NCBI GenBank assembly: GCA_033085395.1
Contig: JANQBS010000033.1
Coordinates: 1 to 64,000 of the forward strand
Source of the DNA: Xanthoparmelia taractica
Lineage: Eukaryota; Ascomycota; Lecanoromycetes; Lecanorales; Parmeliaceae
Reading direction: 5' to 3'
Length of the DNA: 64,000 nucleotides
Part shown: positions 45,128-56,154 of the stretch, piece by piece
How the letters are laid out: every line of letters starts with the position of its first letter
Numbering within the stretch: the first letter of the stretch is position 1
The notes under the pieces: generated by a model
Told to the model about the DNA's origin: nothing
Database searches by the model: none
What the model saw: the letters and a program-made list of their open reading frames with translations, nothing else
Made by a program: the position numbers and the translations under genes

Positions 45128-46795
45128 ATGCCTACCGATGAGGACGGATTTAAATGGGCCTGGTGAGTCCTACCTTTCTACTAGCTCCCCCCACCTGCAA
45201 GAGCAGGCCATGGCCTTCCCCTCCGCCCTTGCACATGTCTTGGCTCTTCTCTATTTTCCACGAGAACCTTGCTCACCCTCCGCTTAGTGAAGCCTGTGTG
45301 CGTGGCCACCGGGCGACAAGGTGTGACCACTTCGACCGATGGATGGTTAGAGTCAAGAGGCCCGGCCGCCCTCTGCGAGAGTGCCCTCATGCTACGGCCC
45401 CATGTTCCTGCCATGATGACAAGGTCATAATGATGAGGATCCCGAAGCGTGAACAAAGTCAGACTTGCCTTATATCCAAAGACGCCTGTTCAAAGATTGG
45501 CGGCAGCCTGGAATCAAGGCTAACAATGCGCAGGAGGAAAATGTAACTGTCGCAAACTACGAAGCTTTGATCCAGCTATCGACGATGACAACAGCCAACC
45601 CTCCCGGCGCCCACCTCGGCAACGGGATCCATCGGACCCAACGCGAGTGCTGCCCTATCCAAGTTTACAACCCGCTCAGCAGGGTTCGGGACAATCCAAT
45701 GCGCTATACCCACCGTTTCGCGAACATCTTATGACTGTCGGTACATCGGCGAGGACAACGAATGATCAGGATGTGAGAGCTGAATCATCTCATGGCCTTG
45801 CTATACAACATGCCATACAATCACAACAGCCTGCATCGGACCTAAGCCCCAACGATCCAGCGACACCGACCCAAAGTAGTCAAGGTTCTCTCCAAATGCA
45901 GTCTCCCTTACTCGGCCAATCTCACTCTCTGGCAACAATGCAAGATCACGGCATTCCTCAGCAAGTTACTCCAGACAGCAGTGTATATCCCAACTTCGCA
46001 TTACAGCCAGTGCAACCGGACGCTGTTCACTTTCAGTCTCAGTTCTCACCTCTTACCTCATATCAGCCCGTTCTGAACGGTAACAATGGTCAGGAAGGTC
46101 CCAGCATCTCCACCGCTACACTTACCCCCCCACCGGATCTAGATTTTCAATTCGGAGTAAATCCCGCACAGTCTATGATGGGTCCTCAGTTAGGGCAACT
46201 TCAGCCGATGGGTTACCACTATCCGGAAACCCATGGTGCCTATCCCATGTACAACCCAGCTGTGGTGCCATCTGCAGAATACGATGCCTTGAGAGATTCC
46301 CAAAACTGTTCATGCGGCACAGGTTGCAACTGCGCATACTGTAGAGTACATCCACTGAACGAGGCGACCCGAGCACGTGTCCAAGATCTTTCAGAACTCC
46401 TGGCGAGAGACAACTATCTGGATGGGAATCCCCAGGTGAGCCAGCCGCAATCTGGAACTGAAGGTGTCCTCACAAACGGCACAAACATGGAGTCAGAGAT
46501 AGGGCTGGGGTATCTGCCGCCCGTCGACGATACTTTCTCTTCCAGCTCACTTGAATGGATCGATGCGCCTACTGGAAGCCCTGTGCTCGAACCGACATTT
46601 GACGAAGGGTCCGTTGATAACGACGATCAGCCCATCGAGCTTCCTACCGATAGGATGCGAGACTCTGACTATTTTACCATGGCGTACCCTGTAAAAGGCG
46701 ATTGTACCGATGCAACTGGGTCGTGCCTGTGCGGTCATGAATGTTCATGCGTTGGATGTTTCACTCATCAGGGACACACTGAGGATCAAGAATAG
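45128..46795 (+). CDS. Copper-fist transcription factor (Mac1/Cuf1/GRISEA-like)
   Basis: Three exons (45128-45162, 45288-45448, 45534-46795; introns of 125 and 85 bp) encode 485 residues. The spliced N-terminus has the copper-fist: CEACVRGHRATRCDH (C-x2-C-x8-C-x-H), a KRPGRP minor-groove motif, CPH and, across the second intron, KCNC. A Gln/Pro/Ser-rich middle follows, then two Cys clusters: CSCGTGCNCAYCRVH near residue 325 and CLCGHECSCVGCFTH near the C-terminus, both C-x-C-x3-C-x-C-x2-C-x2-H. Clusters of this type bind Cu(I) in Mac1- and Cuf1-type regulators and shut off activation of copper-uptake genes. The protein is thus likely a nuclear copper-sensing activator; which ortholog it is cannot be settled here. 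Confidence 0.92.
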
Positions 46796-47632
46796 TGAAG
46801 ATCCTACTTTCCGTGGGTCCGAGGACTGCTGGCATAGGTAAGTCTAATTCATCGCTTGATTCCTGCAGAGCTGACGATGCTTAGGGGTGATGGCCCTGAG
46901 ATTGTAACCCTTTGCGCCCAACTTGTAATGTTTGGTGTTTAACATTTTGATGACCTTAATAAATAATCGTGCTTAGCGAAGGCGTTGGAGAGGTAATGGA
47001 CAAATGCCAGGTCTGATGGGCATCTTGGGCGTATAGGAAAAGAACGCTACATTCAAGGAAGATACCCTGCGTCATTAGGTGACTGGTTGGAGGCGTTAAA
47101 TTGGAGTTCGGAGACGAGGATTGGTATGGAATACGGGGTGTGCATTGCATTGTGAATATATCGACTGATTCTTTTCTACTACTTGTCTAATAGATCGCGT
47201 TGCTTCACTTACCTGCGCGAACCAGATATAGAGGCCCAGGCACATGATGGGGGCCTCTTGAATAATCATGCTTCTAACTGTTGTCCTCTCATTGAAATCA
47301 CCAATCGTCAACTGTTCGTATTGCCTAGCAATCTATGCAATCTATGTGGCAAAGACACGTCTACGCGTTGGAGCAACCACTAGTGGCAGGAGATCGCTTT
47401 TGTTCATCTGACTTCAATCTCATATTCATTACAGATTTACAACTTCCATTGCACACTGCCAACCTCCTAATACTTACAAATCTATATCGCGAAAATCTTA
47501 GGCTCTGGAGGCTATAATTCAATACTTCAAACCACGAATCATTTATATAGCTTCAAATTGGTCCAGTCCTGGCCAGCCTTGTCTCCACTATCATCGGCTC
47601 AGCATATCTTAAGGCTGAAACTTGAGCTTGAG
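46796..47632. other. Intergenic, no supportable gene
   Basis: 3' flank of the copper-fist gene and 5' flank of the next gene. No coding, repeat or motif signal was recognised. Confidence 0.5.
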
Positions 47633-50347
47633 ATGAACTGGACTGGTGGCACTCTCTCACGCTCTCGCAACGCCAATGGCAAGCTCTCTCTGTCGGTCAA
47701 ACAGAAGAACCATTTCGCCAAAGCCCGCGTCAAGCTACAGAATGGACAGCGAACATCGCCGCCAGAGATTCAATATTTTGACTTTGGAGAGTGGAAACCT
47801 GAGAACCAAGTACATGATGACCGACATTCAGACCCTGTCAAACAAAGAGCCTCAAGCCAGAGGACGCTGGATCAGTTTCAGAATGTCCAAGGAGTGGTGA
47901 GGAAATTGAAAAGTCTCCGGCCTAGGAACGAGAGAAGCAAAAGAAAGCGTTCCCTTATCAACGACACAGAAGGTTACGTGCTACCGAGTGGCATCCCTAT
48001 TCCTCCAATCTCGCCTCCAGTCATCAGCTCACGCCCTCCCTCGAGCTCTTCTCCAATCCAAGCTGAACCTACCGAAGAACGAGTTGTGAAGCGGCTCCGA
48101 ACCTCTACTTCTCCCATGAGCGATGAGCTGTATCCTTTGGCCGCCCTTGATGGCGTGGAAGCTAAGCGACACAGGCTTCTTCAAGAGACTGACTGGGTGG
48201 GCATTGAAAGACAAAAATGCTTGTCAAAGCCCGCCAAGATGAAATTCACGGACCCCGAAGACCGAGATCTCATAGGCAGGCGTCGTCCTTTGAACAGTAG
48301 CGCCATACAAAATCGCTGGAACGTCCAAGGTTCAAGACCTATGAAGATACCGTTAATGGCACCTTGCCACGAGGAAGGCGAGAATTGGAGTCCAGATGGG
48401 ATGAGTATACGCATTGGCTCAACAGCAACGAATAAGGGACCCATTTCAGATGAGATGCTCGATTGCTACCAGACCCCCGAGCCAGTAAAACGTGCATTAC
48501 ACCCGGTACGGACCCCCGAGTACAGGAGTATAGGACATGAAACAAAACCTCAACACCGGAAACACGAAGGCACCACCCCCTCAAGTCTCGGGAAAGAGTC
48601 CTCAGAGCCTTTCCGTAGTCTTTTCAGCCCAGAGGAGGTCGAGCAGTCAGGCGTAGCCCAGCTGGTAGAAGCCGCCACTATCGCTGAAGACCACAGTCCT
48701 CCACTGGTGGAGGGCGAACTACAGTTGCCAGACGACTATGAATTCCCAGAGCCCGAGTCACGGTTCCGCTTGGTCTTTGAGCATACGTCACAGCCTCATG
48801 GTCAGGCCTCAGAACTTGACCATGGCAGTGATCCAATCGTTCGTGATTTCGCTTTCATTGACGGGAAACTTCAAGGAGCTGCAGTTGAGCAACCGGCACG
48901 GCCAGGAGGTCGCAATGTGCTCGAAGACCAAATCTCTGAACACGCTCCAATCGAAGACGCAAGGCCGAGTACGTCTCCGCTGAGCATTGCAACATCTCGA
49001 TACATGCAAGAACTCGAGGAGCAAAGCTATGGGACTGGTGGTCAAAATTTCTTCCCAAAGAACGTGGCCGATAGAGCAGTTCCTACTAGAGCACAACCTG
49101 CAGCAATAGACAGGAAAGTGACTGAGGACGAGCGAGAGACAAATGTTCATCGGGAGCCAAAGGTTTGGGTGCCGCGCGAAGAGGTGCAGGACAAGGAAAA
49201 CATTCAGCCAACGGAAGACGAAGACGAAATCTGGCGGACCTTCATCAACCTCGACGGCGTTCACGACTCTCAATCAAGCCGGCCAACCAGTACGCATATA
49301 CGCCCTCCAACAGCCAGAGCATTACTTCAAAAGAAGCAGATTCCAGACCAACCTCCCACGTCATCCAATACCCACAAAGCCCCACCATGTCCACCAGACG
49401 ACGAACAGATATGGCAAAATTTCATATTCAGCTCCCCAAACCCCAACAACGAATGGATTCTCGAAGAAGCAAGTCCCGAATCCCATGTACCGGACAATGA
49501 CCCGTCAACCCCCGATCCTGCACGGACGCAACCCTCCATGGTCGCCGAAGCGGCCACAAGTCCTGTGAAGCAAAACCCACACCTACAGGATGAAATCCTC
49601 GACGGTTCTCCGCCAATTGTAGACGACGCCTCTCGCTACGCCCACGCATCAACAAGCTCGACGACCGAGAGTCCTGTTACTGCAGAGCATGTCCGCAGTA
49701 TGGCCCCACAAGTCCCCTACCCATCAGACTCACAACCATCCACCCTCACAACCACGTCCCCAGCCACGCACAACAGCCGAAACCCCCAAACAGCCTCCAA
49801 CCCATCCTCCCTCATACCCCAAGCACCTTCCTCCTCATCCATCCCCCAATCCCTCTCCCCCTACCTCTCCCTCTCCTTCTCCCCAACCAACACACCAACA
49901 CTGACCACACACAACCCCTCCTCAGACGAACTATCCTGGACCCCCACCCGCCTACCCAACCCCCCACCACCTAAAAAAGCGAGCGCAGCGAGCGTCGTAT
50001 TCAAGAAACCAACCCGGTACATCGGAGGAGAGCACAAGGCACCCGGCACCGTACATTTAGGGCGGAACGTCGGGAAAAGCAAGAACAGGAACAGGAACGA
50101 CGCGGAAGGGAAAGGGAAGAAGAAAGGGGGGAAGAAGGTGAAGGAGAAAGAGAAAGAGGAGGAGAAGGGGAAGGAGAAGAAAACAAAAAGTCTAGCGGAA
50201 GCGGTAGAGCGTGCGAAGGAGCGGATGGGTAGTAGTAAAGATCGGAAGAAGGAGACGAAGAGGGAGGGGGAGGAGAGCCATGAGAGCAGCAGGGACGAGA
50301 GTGAAAGCGAGAGTGAGGAGATGGAGACGGATGAGATTGTTGATTGA
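47633..50347 (+). CDS. Conserved fungal protein of unknown function (MNWTGG N-terminus)
   Basis: A single 904-codon exon. I chose the ATG at 47633 because MNWTGGTLSRSRNANGKLSL, followed by QKNHFAKARVKLQNG, resembles the start of a conserved but uncharacterised Pezizomycotina family; the frame continues 25 codons upstream without an ATG. A second conserved patch is RLLQETDWVGIERQKCLSKPAKMKF near residue 190. Most of the rest is disordered, rich in Pro, Ser and Thr. The last 120 residues are a Lys/Glu-rich, highly charged tail ending in an acidic SESESEEMETDE stretch. The composition and basic patches suggest a nuclear or scaffold protein, but no function is known to me. A TTGA microrepeat overlaps the stop codon. 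Confidence 0.8.
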   Translation: MNWTGGTLSRSRNANGKLSLSVKQKNHFAKARVKLQNGQRTSPPEIQYFDFGEWKPENQVHDDRHSDPVKQRASSQRTLDQFQNVQGVVRKLKSLRPRNERSKRKRSLINDTEGYVLPSGIPIPPISPPVISSRPPSSSSPIQAEPTEERVVKRLRTSTSPMSDELYPLAALDGVEAKRHRLLQETDWVGIERQKCLSKPAKMKFTDPEDRDLIGRRRPLNSSAIQNRWNVQGSRPMKIPLMAPCHEEGENWSPDGMSIRIGSTATNKGPISDEMLDCYQTPEPVKRALHPVRTPEYRSIGHETKPQHRKHEGTTPSSLGKESSEPFRSLFSPEEVEQSGVAQLVEAATIAEDHSPPLVEGELQLPDDYEFPEPESRFRLVFEHTSQPHGQASELDHGSDPIVRDFAFIDGKLQGAAVEQPARPGGRNVLEDQISEHAPIEDARPSTSPLSIATSRYMQELEEQSYGTGGQNFFPKNVADRAVPTRAQPAAIDRKVTEDERETNVHREPKVWVPREEVQDKENIQPTEDEDEIWRTFINLDGVHDSQSSRPTSTHIRPPTARALLQKKQIPDQPPTSSNTHKAPPCPPDDEQIWQNFIFSSPNPNNEWILEEASPESHVPDNDPSTPDPARTQPSMVAEAATSPVKQNPHLQDEILDGSPPIVDDASRYAHASTSSTTESPVTAEHVRSMAPQVPYPSDSQPSTLTTTSPATHNSRNPQTASNPSSLIPQAPSSSSIPQSLSPYLSLSFSPTNTPTLTTHNPSSDELSWTPTRLPNPPPPKKASAASVVFKKPTRYIGGEHKAPGTVHLGRNVGKSKNRNRNDAEGKGKKKGGKKVKEKEKEEEKGKEKKTKSLAEAVERAKERMGSSKDRKKETKREGEESHESSRDESESESEEMETDEIVD

Positions 50348-50643
50348 TTGATTGATTGACCGAGTATAGCAAACGAAATGAAAGGAAAGGAAAGGGGGGT
50401 TACTCAGCCTGTTGGGATCTCGGGAGAAGCATGTGGGAAGAGAGAGATCCGCTGAATGAAACCGTTGCTTCACCATCTCCTTCCTCAACCTACTTGGCTC
50501 ACTCCTCTCTTCGCATAGTCAGTCGGTATCATCCACTTCCCTCCCTCCCTTCCTCCCTTCCTCACAAACACCTTCCCCCCCTTCCCCTCCGTCCCCACCT
50601 TCCCCTCCTTCCCCTCCTTCCCCTCCCCCCCACCCATCCCATC

Positions 50644-53199
50644 TCATCCCTCCCGCTGCAACGCACCAACATCCGGATATCTGAGATCCGCCTCCGCCTC
50701 CAAAAACTCCATCCAGCGTTTCAGGAACGCGCTGCCCTTTCCCACCGTCTCGCTATCACCCACGACGCAAAGATGGCGCTTCGGTCTCGTCATCGCGACT
50801 GTGTATCCCCCAAGCCAGAAATTAGCCCATACTGTACCCATAATCGTACGCGTAATCGCATACCCATGATCTCCCAAGAAAGCAGACGAACATTTTAGAA
50901 AAGAAAGAAAGAAAGAGGAAGGAAGAAAGAAGAAGAAGGAACAAACCATTCAACCTCCTCCTCTCCCCCAAAAACCCCACCTCCCCCTCCCCATTACTCC
51001 GCACCAAACACACCACCACCGCCTCCTTCTCCCTCCCCTGAAACCCATCCACGCTGCCCAGTTCCAATCCCGGAAACGCATCCTTCAAGCCGAGCTCATG
51101 CGCCAGGTAGGAAAGCTGCGCGTTATACGGCGTCACGACCGCTATATCCTCCGCCCTGACGCCCGCTGTGATGAGGTTGCGGACGTGGTGGCGGACGAGG
51201 AGGGCTTCGGAGGGGTTGGATTTGCTGTCGTTGAGGAGCAGGGAGCTCTTGGTGGGTATCTCGTCGTCAGAGGAGGAGGAAGAGACGGCTTCGGGGAAAT
51301 CGCCGCCTTGGGTGTCGTAGAAGACGAGGGGTTCTGTCGTGTCGTCCGTTTCTTGTACTTCGTAAGGCAGGGTGGTCAGGAGGCGGGCGGCTACGGCTGG
51401 CGCGGCTAGGAGTCGTGAATCGTACATTTCGTCTGAGGGGAAACGCATTATTTTCTCATGCATTCGGTATTGAGTCGTCAGCATGCGTTTGATGCTTGGG
51501 CCGTGGAGGGTGAGAAGGCGGTCGAAGAGGGTGATTTCGAGTGAGCCGCCGCCTTGGGGTTTGGCTTTGGCTTTGTCTTTATCTTTTTCGGGTTTGGGTT
51601 TGATGTTGTGGTCTAGGGATTTGATGGTGGGCGGTAATTGCAGATGATCCCCTGCAAGGACGACCTTCTTGGCCGAGAGGAGAGGAATCCAGCATTGTGC
51701 TTCAAGCGCCTGACTTGCTTCGTCGATGATGACGACGTCAAATTGCTCGTTTCGCAGCTGGAAACCGCCTGCCCCGTGGAGGGTTGCGAGGACGACTTTA
51801 CTGCCGCTGACCAGAGTAGTCACGCATTGTTTCTCCCTCTCACGGAACTCCTTGCGTAAATCCCTCATGTCGTTGTAGATAGCCTTCCTTTCCCTACCGC
51901 TCCGTGTCTTTTTAATACTGGCTTGCTTTGCATCCATCTCCTTCCTCACATCCTTGACTATGACGGCTGCTTCCGACGTCTGCGTCAGGACGTCCAATGA
52001 GTGATTTAGCACGGATGGAAGTAGACGAGCTGGATGGCCGAGTCGAATGATTGGTAGCTTGTGCGGGGCCAAACGCTCGACGATGTTGTCGACAGAGATG
52101 TTAGACGGACCGCACACGAGGACGCGAAGATTGCGTTGGACGAGTTGGAGGATGAGCTCGATGAGGGTGTAGGTTTTGCCTGTCTACGAACGTCCTGTCA
52201 GCTGTCATTCAACCCATATTTACTGGTGGAAGAAGACCCACGCCTGGAGGACCATGTATAAGCGCCACCTCCTTCGACGCCAGTGCAAACGTGACAGCAT
52301 CCCTCTGGCTCTCATTGAGAGTCTGATCGAGGAATTCAACCTTCGGCACGTCTTGAGACACAGGCGTAGGTGTATCCAATCCGAACAGCACCCTCGTCAG
52401 AGTCGTATACTCACTCTCCTCCATCTTCTTCAGTCTCTCCATCGTCCAATTCATCCTGTATATCTCACATCAGCCTCACGCTCTTCCCTTCCCTTCCCAT
52501 CCTTTCCCGTTCCCTTCCCTCGCTAGACACTAAACATACCTCTTATAAGTAACATCATTAGCCAACTTAACCCTACCACACCCACACACCAACCATCAGC
52601 CTCATCTCTTCTCTCTATCCTCTCCCCAACCCCAAACCCCCCTCACCCATCCCAAACAACAAGAAAGGACCTCCCGCCCCCTTAACACGACATACTCACA
52701 CCCACAACCTCCCCCCCCAATCCAACCCCTCCCCATCCCCTTCCCCCTCTCCCTGAACCGCAACCGCAACACCCCCACCCCCACCAACACGCACAACAAC
52801 ACCCACAACCCCCCTCCGCTCCAGCACACCCCTAAACCCCTTCCTCTCCCCCCCTTTCACCATCTCCCCCACACGCACCACATCCCCAACCCGAATCCCA
52901 TGATGCTCCACCCCTCCCATTCCCCCTCCCGTTCCCATCTCACCACCGCTACCGCCACCAACCGCCGCATCCCCCGCCAACTCCACCACCGTCTTCCCCC
53001 CCACCCCCGTCCTCCGGCCCCCAAGCACGAGGTTCGTAACCGCGAGCCCGGCACCCGCGAGGCGTTTCGGAGAGTGCGAGGACAGGAGGGCGGAAGTGGT
53101 GGCGGTTTCGGCGTCGAGTTCGTGGGCGAGGAGGGCGAGGTGGGTTGCGGCGAAGGTGGAGGGGGAGAGTGGGGTTGGGCGGGGCATTTCTTTGTCCAT
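50644..53199 (-). CDS. SF1 helicase, Hcs1 / SMUBP2 (IGHMBP2)-like
   Basis: Five exons: 53199-52700, 52572-52540 (33 nt), 52455-52242, 52183-50947 and 50798-50644, total 712 residues. Superfamily 1 UPF1-like motifs are complete: Walker A GPPGTGKT, split by the intron at 52184-52241; motif Ia GPSNISVDNIVERL; motif II IIDEASQ; motif III AGDHLQLPPT; QYRMH; motif V SVDGFQGREKE; motif VI NVAMTRPKRHL. The N-terminal LWVVKLANDVTYKRM segment is typical of Hcs1. Yeast Hcs1 associates with DNA polymerase alpha; the human relative acts on ribosomal/tRNA RNPs. The unique residues before about 170 are Gly/Val-rich, a composition-biased stretch. It converges with the 904-aa gene, 296 bp apart. Confidence 0.93.
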
Positions 53200-54295
53200 G
53201 TTCTCTTTTTTCTTTTTTTTTTTTTCTTTTGGTGTGGCGTGGTGTGGGAGGGGAGAGTGATGAGGATGTATATGAGGATTATGGTGTTGGTGGCATTGCT
53301 GTGGGATGCGGTGGTTGAGGAAGGAGGACAAGGGCAGTGTTATGGGAAAGAGAGGTTGCGATGTTTTGGTTGATGATGATACTGAATTTGATACGGCAAA
53401 GGCTGCTTCTGATCGTGGGTCAAGACGCAATGAGAGACTCGGCGTCGATGTTGAGTCTGCAGAGTTGAATACAAATGATTGGCTGGTGACGTCTAGCATA
53501 CTTCTACTATGGACATGACTTCGAGCTGCATGAGCCTTGCATAATCGAGCAAGGCGTTTAAGGAGCTGTACTCAGTCTGATAAGTAATATCTTCAACTGT
53601 TTGGCTCACTCGTTATCATGAGCATAACCATCTCTGAGGGTATTTCTATTGTTGAAACTTTTGCTTGAAAATATACCAACATCATCGATAAGTACCCTCA
53701 CAATACACTGGACGAATAGATTGCTAGATATCGTCGCCAAAAACCATCCAGCACAAAAACTTGTCATGTACCTCCCAGAACCTGCGCCCCGAACATCCTC
53801 CGTCGTAAGCATAGTTCGGTCGCTCTTCAGACTCATAAAAAAACTCACACAATAAAGACAATAAGAGAGTCATCAAAAGAAAGCATCGTCACGAACAACC
53901 TCGGACTGCAGTGTCCGTTGCAGCGGAAAGAAATTCGCCTCCGGGGTGTATCAACAAGAGCCTTTCCATCCTGCCAGGTATGGCATATCAAAGGAGAATG
54001 CCGCCAACGGATATCCTAGGATCCTATCAAAATCCTTGCATGGAATTGCCAATCCGGAAAACGGGCCAAATCCTGAGGTCAAATTGAATCCAAAGCAAAA
54101 GTACTTGGCACAACTCGGAGCTATCGTGCGCAGGCTGATTCTGCGACTTCGTTTTATGTTTTCAGTGGCCATGCGAGAAGCTCAGACGCTTTGTGAATAT
54201 TTTGTTTGGTCAAAAGAAGAAAGAAATTCATGAAAACTGCCGTCCTGGATGTCCTGCCTGGAAAGGCACAGCCGCTGGTGCGTAAGCTGGACAAC
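53200..54295. other. Intergenic, no supportable gene
   Basis: A T-rich run near 53205-53230 lies in the helicase 5' leader. The rest holds its promoter and the 3' flank of the next C2H2 gene. Short ORFs lack domains. Confidence 0.5.
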
Positions 54296-56154
54296 TTACT
54301 GGCGGCCGTAAAAGTCCCTGGCAAGGTTTTCAAACATGGCATTATCCCCGTGGTACTGCTCCAAGGCCAGCGGATCGCCAAAGTCGAGGTTTCTCAGCCG
54401 GGACTCCATCCGAGCTTGGTGTTCACGTAGCAAAAACTCCTCTGGAGGATATTGCTGCCTTTGTTGCGAAGCCGGCTGCTCATGAGTGGCCATCACAACA
54501 CATCCGGATACGGTAGCAGAGCTTGTTGAAACTTGTCCGTCGGCTTTGGAGGTGGCCACCTTGACTCTTTTGGTTGCACTGGCTTGCGTAGGACTTGGAG
54601 TCCTTTTTTTCCTTTGGCCATTTGCCGGGTCCTTGTGGGAGGAGCTATCCGAAGGTGACGGAGAATCACTTTTATTTGATGGCTCTGACGCAGAGTATCC
54701 ATGGACCCTTTTCATGTGATCAAGAAGATTCCATCGGCGCGGAAAGCCATGGTTCTCATGGGCGCGCTCGCATCCCTCAAATTTGCACAGAAAAGGTTTG
54801 GCGCCATGTCCATGCATCCCGTGGGCTTCCCTTTCATGGCGTAGCAGACAGGCAGTTGAGGAGAAGTGGGTGTCGGAACATTCATTGGACTTGCAGCGAT
54901 ACGGTTTAAGGTGCGAGTCCAGATGTTTGCTAAATTGCATGTGGTTAGCAAAGAAAAACGTGAGGGATAGATCCGGAAGATATCTCACTCGTAATTGCAC
55001 TTAAGCTTCTCTGGTGACTTGGAACAGCCGTCCTTGATTGCGAAAGGGCAGTGATAGAGGCCATCCTCTTGCGGGATAGCTTTGTAGAGAGGGTCCTCAC
55101 GCGCATTCCTACCGGCTTCACCGTCACTGGAACGTCGGGATCCATCCATTCCAGGATATGAGGAGAATCCATAAGCCGGGTCCATCATTTCGGGTCCAAC
55201 CCACGCATCCATGGAAAGAGGACTCCGCTGGAAAGAATTGCCAGGCCTTATAGTACTGATGGGGAAGTCAGAAGGAAAAAAATTATGTTCATTGAATTGG
55301 AATGCAAACCTTTCTGAATCTGCTGGAAGATCGAAAGGTGGTTGGATTTGCATGCCGCCTCCAGCGCGGAAATGCGGAAAGCTTTCGTTCATTGGACCAG
55401 TTTCTCCAATCGGCCAGTCCTCATGCAGGTCCATTGACACTGGTGTGTCAGGTGTGTGCCCCAAGAAGCTATGTTGCGAGTAGGAGGAACTCATGGAGGG
55501 TGCAAGCCCTGATGCAGGGGAATATTCTAGAGGTTGAGATACGCCCACGGCGTTGTCTTGATACATCACTTGATGATCCCACTCCGCAGGTAAGGCATAC
55601 CCACCATCGCTGTTCCCAAGCACCATGGGAGGGTGTAATTCAGCTGGACCAGGGAAAAGGCCTCCAGGGGTCATTGCTTGATAGGCCAGATTGTTCACGG
55701 AAGCAGTGTTAGTGTAACGTTGTTCTCCTTGGATAAGCTGCGTCATATCAAACGCATGGCCCTGAGGCATCTCAAAGCTAACTTCCATTCCAGGAAAGTG
55801 GGTTCCAGCACTGGTAGCGCCCATGTTATGATAGGTTTCCTCTACTCCGAAAGATTGGTACATTGAGAGAAACTGCGCAGGAGCTTGCATCATATCAGAA
55901 TGTGGGAAAGGGAAGGCTCCTGGGTTTTCATGTGCAACACTGGTCACAAGCATATCAGTCCTATAGCTGGCGCTGTCATATCCTGGGAAAGCATGTCCCG
56001 TAGCAGCATCCGGATTCGTGGCACTGTTAGCTGCCCATTGTGCAATCCTGTCCGGATCACAATTTCTGGGACTCGGCCTCACGACGGCAGCACTCATGTC
56101 AACATGTCCATGACCTGAAATGTGGTAGTCCCGGTGTCCAGCGGAAGCATCCAT
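54296..56154 (-). CDS. C2H2 zinc-finger transcription factor
   Basis: Two exons (56154-54989 and 54929-54296) with a 59-bp intron (GCTAAC branch) encode 599 residues from the ATG at 56152-56154. An upstream exon is possible: the frame stays open to a good acceptor near 56285 but contains no ATG. The N-terminal 360 residues are disordered, Met/Pro/Ser/Gly-rich. Then come three fingers: an atypical one with HCPFAIKDGC...KCNYDKHLDSH, split by the intron, then YRCKSNEC...LLRHEREAH and FLCKFEGC...LLDHMKRVH. A Ser/Lys-rich basic stretch (GQRKKRTPSP) may be a nuclear signal. Finger order and spacing match the gene at 32.6 kb, so the two belong to one fungal family. Targets are unknown. Confidence 0.85.

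Noticed and set aside
52900..53373. Plus-strand ORF antisense to the helicase N-terminus
   Set aside because: It is the shadow of a composition-biased real exon and lacks conservation features.
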